NCBI GenBank assembly: GCA_012295275.1
Contig: CM022670.1
Coordinates: 19,314,698 to 19,378,697 of the forward strand
Direction: 5' to 3'
Source of the DNA: Chrysomallon squamiferum
Lineage: Eukaryota > Mollusca > Gastropoda > Neomphalida > Peltospiridae
DNA: 64,000 bases
The position numbers and the translations under genes are program-made. How positions within the stretch are numbered: position 1 is the first letter of the stretch; every line of letters begins with the position of its first letter. The notes under the pieces were generated by a model, which saw nothing but the letters and a program-made list of their open reading frames with translations, ran no database searches and was not told the DNA's origin. Below, in pieces: positions 54,201-60,390 of this stretch.

Positions 54201-56432
54201 TCAGACAGTCAATAAAAGGAAAAAAAAAAATTAATGTTTCTAAATAAAAAAATGTTTTATGTTTTTATTGCCATTGTTGTTGTTAATTTTATTGTCATAT
54301 ATGTGTATATATATATTTTTATTTTTATTTTTTTTATTTTTTTTTTCAGCTTAAATGTGGCCACGTGTTTCATCTTCATTGCTGCAGGAAGATTCTAGAA
54401 AAGAAATGGGTTGGCCCAAGAATCACATTTGGTTTTTCGTTGTGTCCTATATGCAAGGTATTTAACATATTTAAGTTCTGTGAAATATACTTTGGGATTT
54501 TTGAATTGATGTTAAAATTTTTTCTAGAATTACAATCCTGAAATTAAAGAAGCATTTGAACATGCCATGTAAAAGTTAAACATGGTTCTTTATTTACAAC
54601 ATTAAACATAATTTTTTATAGTGTTTGTTTTATATGAATGGTACACTGGAAAAGGAAATTGTGATATGTGCACAAGCTTCTCAATTTAAAGAATTTTAAT
54701 TTCAAATGTTTATTAATTATATTTACAATAATCAGAATTTTACTTTGATATCTTAATAATATATGTGATATATATATTTCCCTGGACATTAATCTATGTA
54801 TGTTGGTAATCAAGTAACATATTTAATTCTTTTTCAAGGATCCAATTGATCATCCAGTGTTGAAGGAACTACTGCAGCCAATAATGGAACTATATGAGAG
54901 TGTGAGGAGAAAAGCTCTGATGAGGCTGGAGTATGAGGGCCTGATGAAAGCTGAAGCTATAGAAACACCTGGAGCGAGATTTTACAAAGACCCTTCTGGC
55001 TTTGCAATGGAACGATATGCTTATTATGTCTGTTACAAATGTTTAAAGGTAATTTCACAGTATGGATGATGAAGACAAAACAAAAACAAAATCTAAAACA
55101 AAAAGAAAAGGCTTAAATCCTTTGTTACCAGTTCTGGAGGAAAAATAATTAAAAAAATATGTATATATATTTAAAAAAAGAAACAGCATCAGATAAAAAG
55201 ACATCACTGAAAACTTGTAACATTCTTCATTTCAGATTATAGTAATATATTTCATATTATTTGAAAATAAAAAATTCTGCTAGATTTTTCATTGTAAGTT
55301 GGGCTGGTGTACTGGTTTTCAGTCTTATTCTCTTCATTACAGGCATACTATGGTGGAGAGGCAAGATGTGATGACCAGGCTGGAGCAGGAGACAACTATG
55401 ATCCAAAAGAATTAGTGTGTGGTGCTTGTTCTGATGTGTCCAGAGCACAGGTTATTATTATTGAATTTATAAGTATTTTATTATTAAATCAGCTACAGTT
55501 ATCCCACAAACTTCATTACATTTAACTTTTTTTTTTTATCTGTGGAGATTATGAATCAAAAATAAATATTGAGTAAATATTTGACCATTAACAAATAGAA
55601 ATGTTGTCTGGCAATCCCTAAGCATTTGCAAATATAAATTTAATTATCAATAAAAGTTATTTTTTGCTGATATATTTATAACATTTAACACAACTTTTGT
55701 TATTTACAGATGTGTCCAAAACATGGAACAGATTTCTTGGAATACAAGTGCAGATACTGCTGCTCTGTGGCTGTGTTTTTCTGTTTTGGTACCACACACT
55801 TCTGTAATGCCTGTCATGATGATTTTCAACGAGTTACAAATATTAGTAAGACAGAGTTACCACACTGTCCAGCAGGTAAATCATTAAAATTGTAGTTTGT
55901 TACAAGGACTCATTAATTTCTGATTGTTTTGGGTCATACTTAGATCAGCAATTATTTTATTTTAACAGATAAAGATTTATTATGATTTATTATTGTAACA
56001 AAAAATAATTAGAAAAACAAAAATGTCTTTAAAATCAACTCATAAAAAATAGAAGGAATAAACTAATACTGAATTTAATTTTAGACAATAACTGGAAGAT
56101 ACAGTTAAATATTTGAAGCAGTTATTTCTGTAGTCTTTAAAAGTGAAAATTGGTAATGCTGATGTTTATGTTATGTTAATTGAATTATAAACACACCCAT
56201 TTTTTCATAATGAAACAGCAGCAAAAATATTTTGTAGTTTTTTGTTTGAAATTATTTAAAAACCTTTCTCAAGCATTTTACATTTTTGTTAACAATGACA
56301 ATCATACAATTTACAGGTCCTAGAGGTAAACAGCTTGAAGGAGAAGAATGTCCTCTTCATGTACAACATCCACCAACAGGAGAGGAATTTGCACTTGGAT
56401 GTGGAGTGTGTCGAAATGCCCACACTTTCTAG
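1208..56432 (+). CDS. MYCBP2: MYCBP2/PHR1 (highwire, RPM-1) E3 ubiquitin ligase, complete, 91 coding exons
   Basis: Giant RING-Cys-relay E3 ligase. In studied animals it works with FBXO45/SKP1 to limit synapse growth, control DLK kinase and promote axon degeneration. All hallmark parts are visible in order: RCC1-like repeats, two PHR domains, filamin-like segment, Ser/Pro-rich region, conserved core with zinc finger, DOC domain, B-box-like finger, RING and tandem-cysteine domain ending in [10 protein letters not shown], identical to the human end as I recall it. The start is fixed by an in-frame TAG at 1199-1201 and a good context (G at -3 and +4). Joined exons total 14,178 nt, giving 4,725 residues without a frame break; the C-terminal region aligns with human at a constant offset of +85. 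Introns are GT-AG except two GC-AG. Individual splice sites are hand-called; exon coordinates are in the block entries. The family identity is certain; a few exon edges and optional exons are not. Confidence 0.97.
1851..1909. repeat. (TG)n microsatellite
   Basis: Nearly pure TG dinucleotides, about 58 bases with one C, in intron 1. Confidence 0.98.
3296..3884 (+). other. Intron 3, GC-AG type
   Basis: Donor AAG|GCAAGA and acceptor TTGTAG. Joining RIPK to [10 protein letters not shown] restores the conserved human-like order in phase 0. No GT in frame nearby fits. Contents are plain AT-rich sequence. Confidence 0.88.
3885..4876 (+). CDS. MYCBP2: MYCBP2 exons 4-5: conserved N-terminal helical block
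   Basis: Exons 3885-4038 and 4680-4876; residues 139-255. The segment [17 protein letters not shown] and the following [13 protein letters not shown] closely match the same place in vertebrate MYCBP2, where this is a helical region ahead of the RCC1-like domain. Exon 5 ([16 protein letters not shown]-like, [12 protein letters not shown]) ends at a GT donor in phase 0. No known catalytic residues here. Confidence 0.93.
4417..4566. repeat. Compound TG/CA/TA microsatellite
   Basis: Alternating purine-pyrimidine stretch of mixed TGTA, CACA and CATA units in intron 4. It explains the short Cys/Val/Tyr-rich frames on both strands here. Confidence 0.95.
5195..5221. repeat. (TG)n microsatellite
   Basis: Pure TG run in intron 5. 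Confidence 0.97.
5537..7847 (+). CDS. MYCBP2: MYCBP2 exons 6-12: region before the RCC1-like propeller
   Basis: Exons 5537-5675, 5847-5959, 6340-6399, 6733-6826, 7088-7152, 7392-7536 and 7771-7847; residues 256-486. Motifs such as [19 protein letters not shown] and [14 protein letters not shown] look like beta-propeller blades leading into the RCC1-like domain. Exon 7 follows AATAGTAG, so its start can be 5847 (Leu-Asp-Ser) or 5850 (Tyr-Ser), both in frame. Introns here are 0.2-0.6 kb and AT-rich. Confidence 0.92.
8083..13529 (+). CDS. MYCBP2: MYCBP2 exons 13-24: RCC1-like domain with a cysteine-rich insert
   Basis: Exons 8083-8293, 8461-8628, 9473-9628, 9886-9954, 10350-10461, 10758-10915, 11168-11278, 11533-11652, 11938-12019, 12490-12604, 12976-13066 and 13398-13529; residues about 487-994. 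At least five RCC1 repeats are visible, for example [40 protein letters not shown] and [18 protein letters not shown]. Exons 17-18 insert a cysteine-rich stretch with many CxxC pairs ([20 protein letters not shown]), also present in human. Exon 19 is a charged coiled coil ([20 protein letters not shown]). Exon 16 is acidic. In the family this domain binds regulators such as the RHEB and adenylate cyclase pathways; that role is inferred here. Confidence 0.95.
8985..9410 (+). mobile_element. Jockey/CR1-like non-LTR retrotransposon remnant (3' end)
   Basis: In intron 14 a + frame reads [20 protein letters not shown], then [10 protein letters not shown]. This matches the segment after the RNase H domain of jockey-type LINE ORF2 proteins, whose usual form is LTHxxxL...PPxCxxC...LTVxHILxEC. 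It has decayed: the second Cys is Tyr, the final Cys is lost and no reverse transcriptase is seen. Downstream there is a UTR-like stretch ending GTCATTAAACAGTCATTTAT and a CATT-type tail. Same orientation as MYCBP2. Confidence 0.65.
11271..11440 (+). repeat. Three-copy degenerate tandem repeat, about 58 bp, overlapping the exon 19 donor
   Basis: GCAAAGAGGTAGTTATTATG at 11271 recurs as GCAAAGTGGCAGTTATTATG near 11329 and as a weaker AGAAAGTTTTATTGTATT near 11387. Each copy is followed by ATATATT-CAAA/AAAAC-ACAAA. The first copy contains the end of exon 19 and its GT donor; the second copy has GC at the donor place. Confidence 0.75.
13913..14787 (+). CDS. MYCBP2: MYCBP2 exons 25-27: linker to PHR1
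   Basis: Exons 13913-13991, 14181-14255 and 14618-14787; residues about 995-1102. It closes the propeller-like part ([38 protein letters not shown]) and ends at ALHML, just before the PHR1 domain. The [13 protein letters not shown] segment differs from human in length but flanking blocks align. Confidence 0.93.
15000..15080. repeat. Compound TG/TATC microsatellite before exon 28
   Basis: TG repeat followed by TATC/TCTA-type units, ending about 20 bases before the exon 28 acceptor, so it forms part of the polypyrimidine approach. Confidence 0.95.
15101..16814 (+). CDS. MYCBP2: MYCBP2 exons 28-32: first PHR domain
   Basis: Exons 15101-15226, 15468-15595, 15846-15937, 16199-16333 and 16731-16814; residues 1103-1290. 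The PHR fold begins near [20 protein letters not shown] and runs to [18 protein letters not shown] domains are beta-sandwiches that in this family bind substrates and co-factors at synapses. Key blocks [32 protein letters not shown] and [16 protein letters not shown] are nearly identical to human as I recall it. All five exons join without a frame change. Confidence 0.96.
17146..21305 (+). CDS. MYCBP2: MYCBP2 exons 33-38: helical region between the PHR domains
   Basis: Exons 17146-17242, 17479-17668 (or 17671), 17830-18104, 18878-18913, 20462-20692 and 21111-21305; residues 1291-1632. Human-like blocks include [37 protein letters not shown] and [19 protein letters not shown]. Exon 34 has tandem donors three bases apart (GATG|GTGGTA or GATGGTG|GTATAC), which add or drop one Gly. 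Exon 36 is a 36-base phase 0 microexon ([12 protein letters not shown]) after a clear TTTGCAG. It could be skipped without breaking the frame. Confidence 0.9.
18914..20461 (+). other. Intron 36
   Basis: 1.5 kb of AT-rich sequence with short homopolymers (17 A at 20121-20137). I see no exon, RNA gene or clear mobile element. Confidence 0.6.
21419..21700. mobile_element. Possible old non-autonomous DNA transposon (MITE-like)
   Basis: In intron 38. The left edge has AAGATCCCTTATCTGTAATG and TTGGATTTCATAATTTAG; the right edge has TTCAGATTTTGGAAATTTGA and ATGATCTGTATGCATCTT, a rough inverted match. The CATCCCTTATC...GGATTT style of end resembles Tigger/pogo-type elements. Heavily decayed with no transposase; tentative. 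Confidence 0.35.
21830..22972 (+). CDS. MYCBP2: MYCBP2 exons 39-41: second PHR domain
   Basis: Exons 21830-22033, 22289-22426 and 22794-22972; residues 1633-1805. The domain runs from [17 protein letters not shown] through [18 protein letters not shown] to [11 protein letters not shown], the hallmark PHR motifs. Exon 40 starts behind GCAGCAG, so it begins with or without one Gln (22289 or 22292). The C-terminal edge matches the end of PHR1 (GQIPQLLYR), showing that the two domains are an ancient duplication. Confidence 0.96.
23267..26282 (+). CDS. MYCBP2: MYCBP2 exons 42-49: region between PHR2 and the filamin-like segment
   Basis: Exons 23267-23406, 23978-24078, 24284-24481, 24672-24912, 25044-25162, 25469-25556, 25844-25899 and 26110-26282; residues 1806-2177. 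Conserved blocks: SSLFTSLLP-like ([19 protein letters not shown]), [54 protein letters not shown] and [20 protein letters not shown]. Exon 44 ends AACTACAAG followed by GC, a second GC-AG intron, supported by exact family continuity ([12 protein letters not shown]). No catalytic role is known for this part. Confidence 0.94.
23724..23790 (+). repeat. tRNA-like/SINE-like remnant
   Basis: GGGTATAGCTTAATGTTTTA resembles the 5' half of a tRNA (GGGTATAGCTCAGTGG type) with an A-box-like core. The 3' half is degraded and no full cloverleaf can be drawn. Probably an old tRNA-derived SINE or tRNA pseudogene in intron 42. Confidence 0.3.
24482..24671 (+). other. Intron 44, GC-AG type
   Basis: Donor AAG|GCAAGA and acceptor CTGTAG, joining NYK to VEFPECVRW in phase 0, as in human (HYKVTFPECVRW). 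The donor hexamer is the same as in intron 3, the usual strong consensus of GC introns. Confidence 0.9.
26718..28264 (+). CDS. MYCBP2: MYCBP2 exons 50-53: filamin-like Ig segment
   Basis: Exons 26718-26862, 27232-27420, 27799-27970 and 28176-28264; residues 2178-2376. [38 protein letters not shown] and [20 protein letters not shown] form the strand pattern of a filamin/ABP280 repeat. An inserted charged loop (exon 51, [10 protein letters not shown] and [11 protein letters not shown]) is less conserved, as it is between known orthologues. Confidence 0.92.
27040..27095 (+). repeat. tRNA-like/SINE-like remnant
   Basis: TGAATAGAGCGTCAGATGTA followed about 12 bases later by CAGTTCTTGTTTTAATCTC resembles an A box (GGATAGAGCGTCAGA type) and a decayed B box (GTTCGAATC type). 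In intron 50. Tentative. Confidence 0.3.
28488..30017 (+). CDS. MYCBP2: MYCBP2 exons 54-57: tandem SH3-like segments
   Basis: Exons 28488-28604, 28973-29198, 29375-29499 and 29753-30017; residues 2377-2620. Two related units are visible: [20 protein letters not shown] ... [12 protein letters not shown], and [20 protein letters not shown] ... [12 protein letters not shown]. Both read like SH3b-type beta barrels and align with human. Exon 56 follows a GAAG acceptor rather than YAG. The end of exon 57 moves into low-complexity Ser/His/Phe sequence. Confidence 0.92.
30506..31497 (+). CDS. MYCBP2: MYCBP2 exons 58-59: two phase 1 mini-exons
   Basis: Exons 30506-30532 (27 bases, [10 protein letters not shown]) and 31444-31497 (54 bases, [19 protein letters not shown]). 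Both start and end in phase 1 and have a length divisible by three, so each may be included or skipped freely. Exon 58 has a second acceptor (TTTACAG, start 30515) that shortens it by nine bases. The region is poorly conserved, so support is splice-site and phase only; the donors GTAATA and GTAAAT are acceptable. Confidence 0.55.
31733..32040 (+). repeat. Degenerate minisatellite in intron 59
   Basis: At least five imperfect units share TTATCTTAGAATAAATTA followed by GATTTGAAAATATTT, beginning near 31738, 31809, 31896, 31958 and 31996. Spacing varies from about 40 to 85 bases. Non-coding in the gene's frame. Confidence 0.65.
33347..33394. repeat. (AAT)n microsatellite
   Basis: About 47 bases of uninterrupted TAA units in intron 59. 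Shorter AAT/TTA runs of the same kind lie at about 2110-2138, 49060-49088, 51248-51276 and 51921-51946. Confidence 0.97.
33698..34033 (+). CDS. MYCBP2: MYCBP2 exon 60: start of the disordered linker
   Basis: 336 bases, phase 1 to phase 1. It encodes a Ser/Pro/Ala-rich linker ([38 protein letters not shown]) with several RxxS-type sites that could be phosphorylated. It ends in a conserved-looking helix, [17 protein letters not shown], which continues into exon 62 (ESRANGNG). Confidence 0.85.
34967..35007. repeat. 41-base poly-T tract
   Basis: Uninterrupted T run that ends 23 bases before the exon 61 acceptor; it serves as its polypyrimidine tract. Other long homopolymers are A at 319-340 and 37451-37473, and T at 43503-43529, 53407-53430 and 59341-59371. 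Confidence 0.97.
35031..35174 (+). CDS. MYCBP2: MYCBP2 exon 61: candidate in-frame cassette exon
   Basis: 144 bases, phase 1 to phase 1, so it can be skipped without a frame change. It encodes a compact, folded-looking peptide ([20 protein letters not shown], then [20 protein letters not shown]), unlike the Ser/Pro-rich sequence on either side. I do not recall it in human MYCBP2. The acceptor is CTGCAGCAG (start 35031 or 35034) and lies 23 bases after a run of 41 T. Good open frame and sites make an exon likely; constant use is unknown. Confidence 0.7.
35175..36612 (+). other. Intron 61
   Basis: 1.4 kb, AT-rich, with tetranucleotide repeats near 35755-35830. No exon recognised. Confidence 0.6.
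35755..35830. repeat. ATTC and GTCA/GTCT tetranucleotide repeats
   Basis: ATTCATTGATTCATTCATTC followed by GTTAGTCAGTCTATCTGTCA and further GTCA units in intron 61. The CATT part resembles the tail of jockey-like elements, but no coding remnant is next to it. Confidence 0.8.
36613..37778 (+). CDS. MYCBP2: MYCBP2 exons 62-64: Ser/Pro/Arg-rich linker
   Basis: Exons 36613-36717, 36912-37215 and 37647-37778; residues up to 2987. Dense SP and TP dipeptides ([50 protein letters not shown]) mark a disordered region with many possible proline-directed kinase sites. The same compositional region exists in vertebrate MYCBP2. In exon 64 the next CAG (start 37654) can be excluded because it opens a stop. 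Confidence 0.88.
38167..39724 (+). CDS. MYCBP2: MYCBP2 exon 65: large exon with the conserved core and zinc finger
   Basis: 1,558 bases, the largest exon by far; residues 2988-3507. After a Ser/Arg-rich start comes [20 protein letters not shown] followed by [18 protein letters not shown], near-identical to human. A Lys/Glu-rich stretch ([19 protein letters not shown]) precedes a zinc-binding module: [20 protein letters not shown], then [30 protein letters not shown] and [12 protein letters not shown]. The first part resembles a C2H2 finger and the rest adds paired cysteines. The domain is specific to this family and its job is not known to me. Confidence 0.95.
40118..42420 (+). CDS. MYCBP2: MYCBP2 exons 66-70: helical block before the DOC domain
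   Basis: Exons 40118-40316, 40721-40923, 41381-41542, 41839-41979 and 42277-42420; residues 3508-3790. Matches to human include [86 protein letters not shown] and [20 protein letters not shown]. Exon 68 follows TCATGAAG, a non-YAG acceptor, and carries a long acidic/Lys run ([17 protein letters not shown]) as in vertebrates. Helical repeats of unknown role. Confidence 0.94.
42421..44334 (+). other. Intron 70
   Basis: 1.9 kb. Apart from a CA run and a 27-T tract I see only AT-rich sequence. Confidence 0.6.
42712..42746. repeat. (CA)n microsatellite
   Basis: Pure CA run in intron 70. The preceding 200 bases are less AT-rich than their surroundings and might be an old SINE with a CA tail, but no diagnostic motif is visible. 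Confidence 0.95.
44335..46387 (+). CDS. MYCBP2: MYCBP2 exons 71-74: DOC/APC10-like domain
   Basis: Exons 44335-44425, 44809-44942, 45626-45691 and 46148-46387; residues 3791-3967. The DOC signature is clear: [20 protein letters not shown], then [33 protein letters not shown] domains are jelly-roll folds named from APC10, where they help substrate recognition; in MYCBP2 the exact ligand is less clear. Exon 73 (66 bases) joins [10 protein letters not shown] directly, as in human (KQVDLDSRHIGW). Confidence 0.95.
47056..52243 (+). CDS. MYCBP2: MYCBP2 exons 75-82: helical region up to the zinc fingers
   Basis: Exons 47056-47208, 49595-49698, 50045-50195, 50595-50748, 51087-51216, 51386-51473, 51742-51861 and 52136-52243; residues 3968-4303. 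Human-like blocks: [76 protein letters not shown] and [20 protein letters not shown]. The intron before exon 76 (47209-49594) is 2.4 kb and holds a candidate extra microexon listed separately. Confidence 0.94.
47659..47700 (+). CDS. MYCBP2: Candidate 42-base microexon of MYCBP2
   Basis: Between exons 75 and 76, ATTTTTAG is followed by 14 open codons ([14 protein letters not shown]) and then CAG|GTGCCA. Phase 0 on both sides fits the neighbours exactly, so it could be inserted between LQKQ and VCLHIVQ. I do not recall it in human, and the donor is weak. Not included in the 4,725-residue model. Confidence 0.35.
47937..47965. repeat. (CA)n/(TG)n perfect palindrome
   Basis: A CA run turns directly into a TG run at ACACAC|GTGTGT, giving at least ten perfect base pairs on each side, in intron 75. 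Confidence 0.95.
52774..53630 (+). CDS. MYCBP2: MYCBP2 exons 83-85: B-box-like zinc finger and following segment
   Basis: Exons 52774-52902, 53223-53349 and 53518-53630; residues 4304-4426. Exon 83 has [27 protein letters not shown] and THQRQ, the spaced Cys/His of a B-box-type finger. Exon 84 ([20 protein letters not shown]) and exon 85 ([15 protein letters not shown]) add further metal-binding pairs. This block sits directly before the RING and is strongly conserved. It is likely structural support for the ligase end. Confidence 0.95.
53961..54457 (+). CDS. MYCBP2: MYCBP2 exons 86-87: RING domain
   Basis: Exons 53961-54152 and 54350-54457; residues 4427-4526. CGHPCGG and CLPCLHRC precede the RING proper, which starts at [16 protein letters not shown] and continues [12 protein letters not shown] ... 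LCPICK across the intron. It binds the ubiquitin-loaded E2 and passes ubiquitin to the cysteine relay. All zinc ligands seen in the human protein are present. Exon 86 uses an AAAG acceptor behind a T-rich tract. Confidence 0.97.
54839..56432 (+). CDS. MYCBP2: MYCBP2 exons 88-91: tandem-cysteine relay domain and C-terminus
   Basis: Exons 54839-55048, 55343-55450, 55710-55875 and 56317-56432; residues 4527-4725. This is the catalytic end of the RING-Cys-relay mechanism. Codon 55367-55369 (in GEARCDD) is the upstream cysteine equal to human C4520, and codon 55782-55784 (in [11 protein letters not shown]) equals C4572, which esterifies threonine. [15 protein letters not shown] keeps the His equal to H4583 and the substrate-facing Phe residues. 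The protein ends [10 protein letters not shown] then TAG. The region has no length change against human. Exon 88 uses a CAAG acceptor. Confidence 0.97.
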
Positions 56433-57127
56433 ATATCAATTTCCTTCATTATATTACACCAGTATTTTATACACTACACAATGGAAAATGTGCTGAATTG
56501 CTATTGTCTGTGAAACACTCCAACATCACACATTCTAGGCTGCTGGATTTGTTACTAAGCTGATGCATTCTGAGCTGTAAGATGAAGCTCAGAGCTCAAA
56601 CATTCAAGCTCTCTGTACAAAATATTTTGTGAGAAGTGCTAGACATTTTTATTATTTCTTTCTTGAAGTTTGCGGTGAAAACAAAATGGCCTATAATTAT
56701 TTACTCAAGATATATTTATTGGAATAAGAAATTAGATGTAATCTTTTGGTATTATTGATTGAAATACATTTCTGACTCTATGAAATTGTTCTCAAGTTTT
56801 AAAACAAAATTCATGTTGTGGATGCATGATGATGATTTTTTTTTTTTTATGTGTTGTGTGATAATGTTTGATTTTACATTTAAAAAAAGATATCGAAGCC
56901 AGTCTATTTACTTAAATGAGAGTTGAAAAGATAATTCCATCTTGTATATATATATATGTGTATGTTTTGTTACTTTATACAGTTGTATTTACTTATATAC
57001 TTGTACATGTGTTATATATGTCAATATTTGTGAAAACATGCAACAGATTACTGTCTTGTTCTTTTTTTTTATTAATATGAATGTTAGAAGAAGTGTATTG
57101 TGAAGACTGAAAAGTTATTTTGTGAAT

Positions 57128-57133
57128 AATAAA
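57128..57133 (+). promoter_or_regulatory. Poly(A) signal, proximal (MYCBP2)
   Basis: AATAAA about 700 bases after the MYCBP2 stop. Confidence 0.55.
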
Positions 57134-57994
57134 GCACAGGAAAATACCCTTTATTATTACAGAATTCAAAAACTGATTATTGTAATTTTCTTTTATCTAT
57201 CTTAATTTTTGGTAGGAGAATTCCTTTAAATAATAATAATAATAATTATTATTATTTTTTCCAGAAGTTTAACAGAATTACTTTATGAATTAGTTTGTAA
57301 ATTTGACAAGACGGGGAAAAAGAAAAAAACAAACATGTATTACTGTTATTTGTCTTGTTATACTGGTTACTATGTGTTGTAAATCTCCAGACAGGGGAGG
57401 ATGTATTGTTAACTGTATTTTCATATTCTCTTTGTGAAGATAATGTTTGAAGTGTGTATCAATCTGATAGGTGTTGACATTAAATCATGTAATTTTATTG
57501 TTTATTTTTTCCTCTTTTTTTTAAAATTGTAATATCTACTGAAGTGTTATTGTTTTGTATATGTAACAGTCTCTCTATCTCTCTGATTATGATATTTGTG
57601 AATGCTATTTATTCCAGATGTAATCAACACTGAAAAAGGTAACATACTAGAATATGAAGAGATTTGTTAGTAACTTAAATGCTGATTTGAATGGACTTTC
57701 CTGAAAGTTTGCAGTCTTGCCAACAAATTAAGGGAAGTAACCAGAAAGGGGAGAGAAGCACCACTCTCTTGCCATGTGTTTAAAATGACAAATTGGAACT
57801 TGGAGACTAATGATAAATAATTTACATCATTTGCTTCTGTGTTATTTGTGTAACTCTGTATTTTAATAATGATAATATCTGAAAGAAATCGTTTTTTGTT
57901 TCTATCCTTTTAAAGACTTATGTATGTGAGTTATTTTTATACTGTGGATTATTTTCTTTTGTTTTATTTGCAAAAGAACTGTTAAAGGTGAGAT

Positions 57995-58000
57995 AATAAA
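57995..58000 (+). promoter_or_regulatory. Poly(A) signal, distal (MYCBP2)
   Basis: AATAAA followed by a T-rich stretch about 1.56 kb after the stop. Another AATAAA is at 58128-58133. Choice between sites needs transcript ends. Confidence 0.5.
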
Positions 58001-58777
58001 ACATTTTTACTTCGGACATACCCTTTGTTTAGAGACGTGATGAATGAAGATGAAAATTAATTGTATTTAAAATATTTTCATGTGTATTATTTGTATTGGG
58101 TAAAAGTACAAAAAGAAAAGGAAAAAGAATAAATAAATGCTCTATTTATGGCCGGTATTTCATGATAGTACTGATAGTTAAAGAGCAGAAACAAGTTGGT
58201 ACCTACTAGCAACAACAACAAATAGAGATGGATTCTCCATAACATAAAAATGTCACAAATTGGTAGATAGGAATTTAAAAAAAATTATTTTCCTCCCTAA
58301 ATAGGGAAAGTTTTTATTTAGATACTGCAACAAATGTTTCGTAGTTCAGTATAAAGTAATAAAAGCAGTTAACACTTCCAAAAAGCATTAATATATGTAG
58401 AATCAAACCTGATTGTTGATGAATTTTCGTCAGTAGGAAGATGCACATAAAGATTATTTGGTGCTAATCTGTGAGAATAATGCATCTTTTAAAGTAGTCA
58501 GCCTAACACATTTTTTTTTTTACTATTAATTTATAAAAACTGAAATTTTTAATAATAAAAGCATGATCTAAATAGCTAAGTCCTACTGCTAATATTAATA
58601 TTACAAAGTGGCTAAATCAGTTATTCTTATTCTGTCAGTTAATGTCATCCAACAGCCAGTTATTTTTATTTCTATTTTTAAAGTGCATTTGTTTCATTTT
58701 AAATTTAATTTTGTAGTTAATGGAATATAATAATCATTTAGTTAAAATTTCCCAAAATATTTGATTCACACTGCTTT

Positions 58778-58783
58778 TTTATT
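58778..58783 (-). promoter_or_regulatory. Poly(A) signal of HARS
   Basis: TTTATT on the + strand reads AATAAA on the - strand, about 150 bases after the HARS stop codon. Confidence 0.6.
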
Positions 58784-58931
58784 GTAACTCATTAAACACA
58801 AATTCAGTATGACACATTTAATTGTTTCATCACATAAAAAGTTTACTGAAGCCAATTTCCTTACTCCTGTATGATGTGTAACAGTGGTTTGAAATGTTTT
58901 CTTGAAGAATTTTATCTAGCTGTAAACATCT

Positions 58932-59338
58932 TTATGACAGTGAAGCAAGTTCCTTCTTGATCTCTGCTATCATTTCTGTTCTAGGAACCTCTCTCTGTAA
59001 ATTATAGAAAGATTTTTTTTCAGTTATCTACACAAGAACTGTAATTAGTTTTAAAACCTTTTTCTAACATTCAACTTAATTAAAAGAAGGGAAGACAATA
59101 AAAAATAAACATCAAAAAAATTCTTATGTACCTAAATCTAACAAACAAAACAAATCTGCTTCATTAAAATATTTTTAAACTCAATAAATTATATTTCTTC
59201 AAAGAACAGTTATCTTCAAAAAAAATAAAAATAAAAAAATTAATATATATATATAATTTTATTAAGTTAATAATTTTTTTTCAAAATTGTATACAAATTG
59301 GAAATTTCAATTCTTTTATCTTCTTTCCAATCCCTGAC

Positions 59339-59375
<37 letters not shown>

Positions 59376-60390
59376 ATCTTACCTCTTCTCTAGTTGCTAT
59401 TTTTCTCAGTTTAACTTTGTTTCCTTGGATTTCTGACTGGCCAATAACAACAGCTATAGGAATTCCATTGGTTTCACAGTACTGGAACTGATCCAAAGCC
59501 TTTGGGTTCTTTTTATATGACTGTTCTGTCTGTTGGAAAATAAAATAAACAACTTTGAAATTTATTAAGGGAAAATTGTTGAGAGAAAGAGAAAAAAAGG
59601 TTTTAATTTTCTCCTATGGTCTCTAACTGCTATTATAATTGCTGCATAAAAATGTAATGGATAGCTGCAATTAATTTATTTTTATGTTTGAATGCTCTGG
59701 TTCATGAAAGAATGCCATATATAATTTCATGTTGTAGGTAATGTATTTGAACTTCCTGTGCAAAACTCATTGCTTAGGCATGGAGACAATAGTAAAAAAA
59801 TAAATACTAATAATAATTTAAAAATTTAAGAACCAAATTTTTTCTTCTTCTCTTTTTTTTAAAATCAATTTAACAATGTGGAGATCGTAACTCAGTGTGT
59901 AGATAAAGGTATTCGAAAATAACTGGCTTATTGAAAAGGTGTATGGTAATATGGCTAACTTATAAACAATATTTTTGCATTCTCTGAAATTTAATACTTC
60001 TGTGTTTGGTATACATATCTGACAATTACTGCTAATTTTTAAAATAGAACTTTCACAGACACACACACACACACATACACATATAAAAATAATAAAATAA
60101 TATTTCAGGTAATTATTTTGTTAAGAAATCTAGCATATACTAACAAGGAATTACCAGGTTTGGTTAATAGTCATCACCCACAAAACTAAATAGATAACAC
60201 ACATATTTCATCTCTTATGGTAATAAATTAATCTATAATTTCACACACACTCACACACACACACAAAATTTACTTTAATGTTGGCATCCCACAGTTCTTT
60301 ACAGAGTTTTAATCTTTCTTCAACCAAATTCTTCTGAGCAGACAAAACATAAACCTCAGTCTCAGTTGTCCTTGTCTTTTCATTGGCAGC
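58932..60390 (-). CDS. HARS1: HARS exons: anticodon-binding domain
   Basis: Three exons (60274-60390, 59383-59529, 58932-58994). [58 protein letters not shown] and [12 protein letters not shown] follow the alpha/beta fold of the class IIa anticodon-binding domain. The last exon encodes [20 protein letters not shown] and the stop. The 60390 exon follows an unusual TTAAG acceptor. A 31-T tract (poly-A on the minus strand) lies just after the 59383 donor. Confidence 0.95.

Larger units (their letters stand above)
56433..58931. other. MYCBP2 3' UTR and intergenic region to HARS
   Basis: No coding frame of note. The MYCBP2 3' UTR probably runs to one of three poly(A) signals; the rest separates two convergent genes. 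The sequence after about 58150 shows nothing recognisable until the HARS poly(A) signal. Confidence 0.8.
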
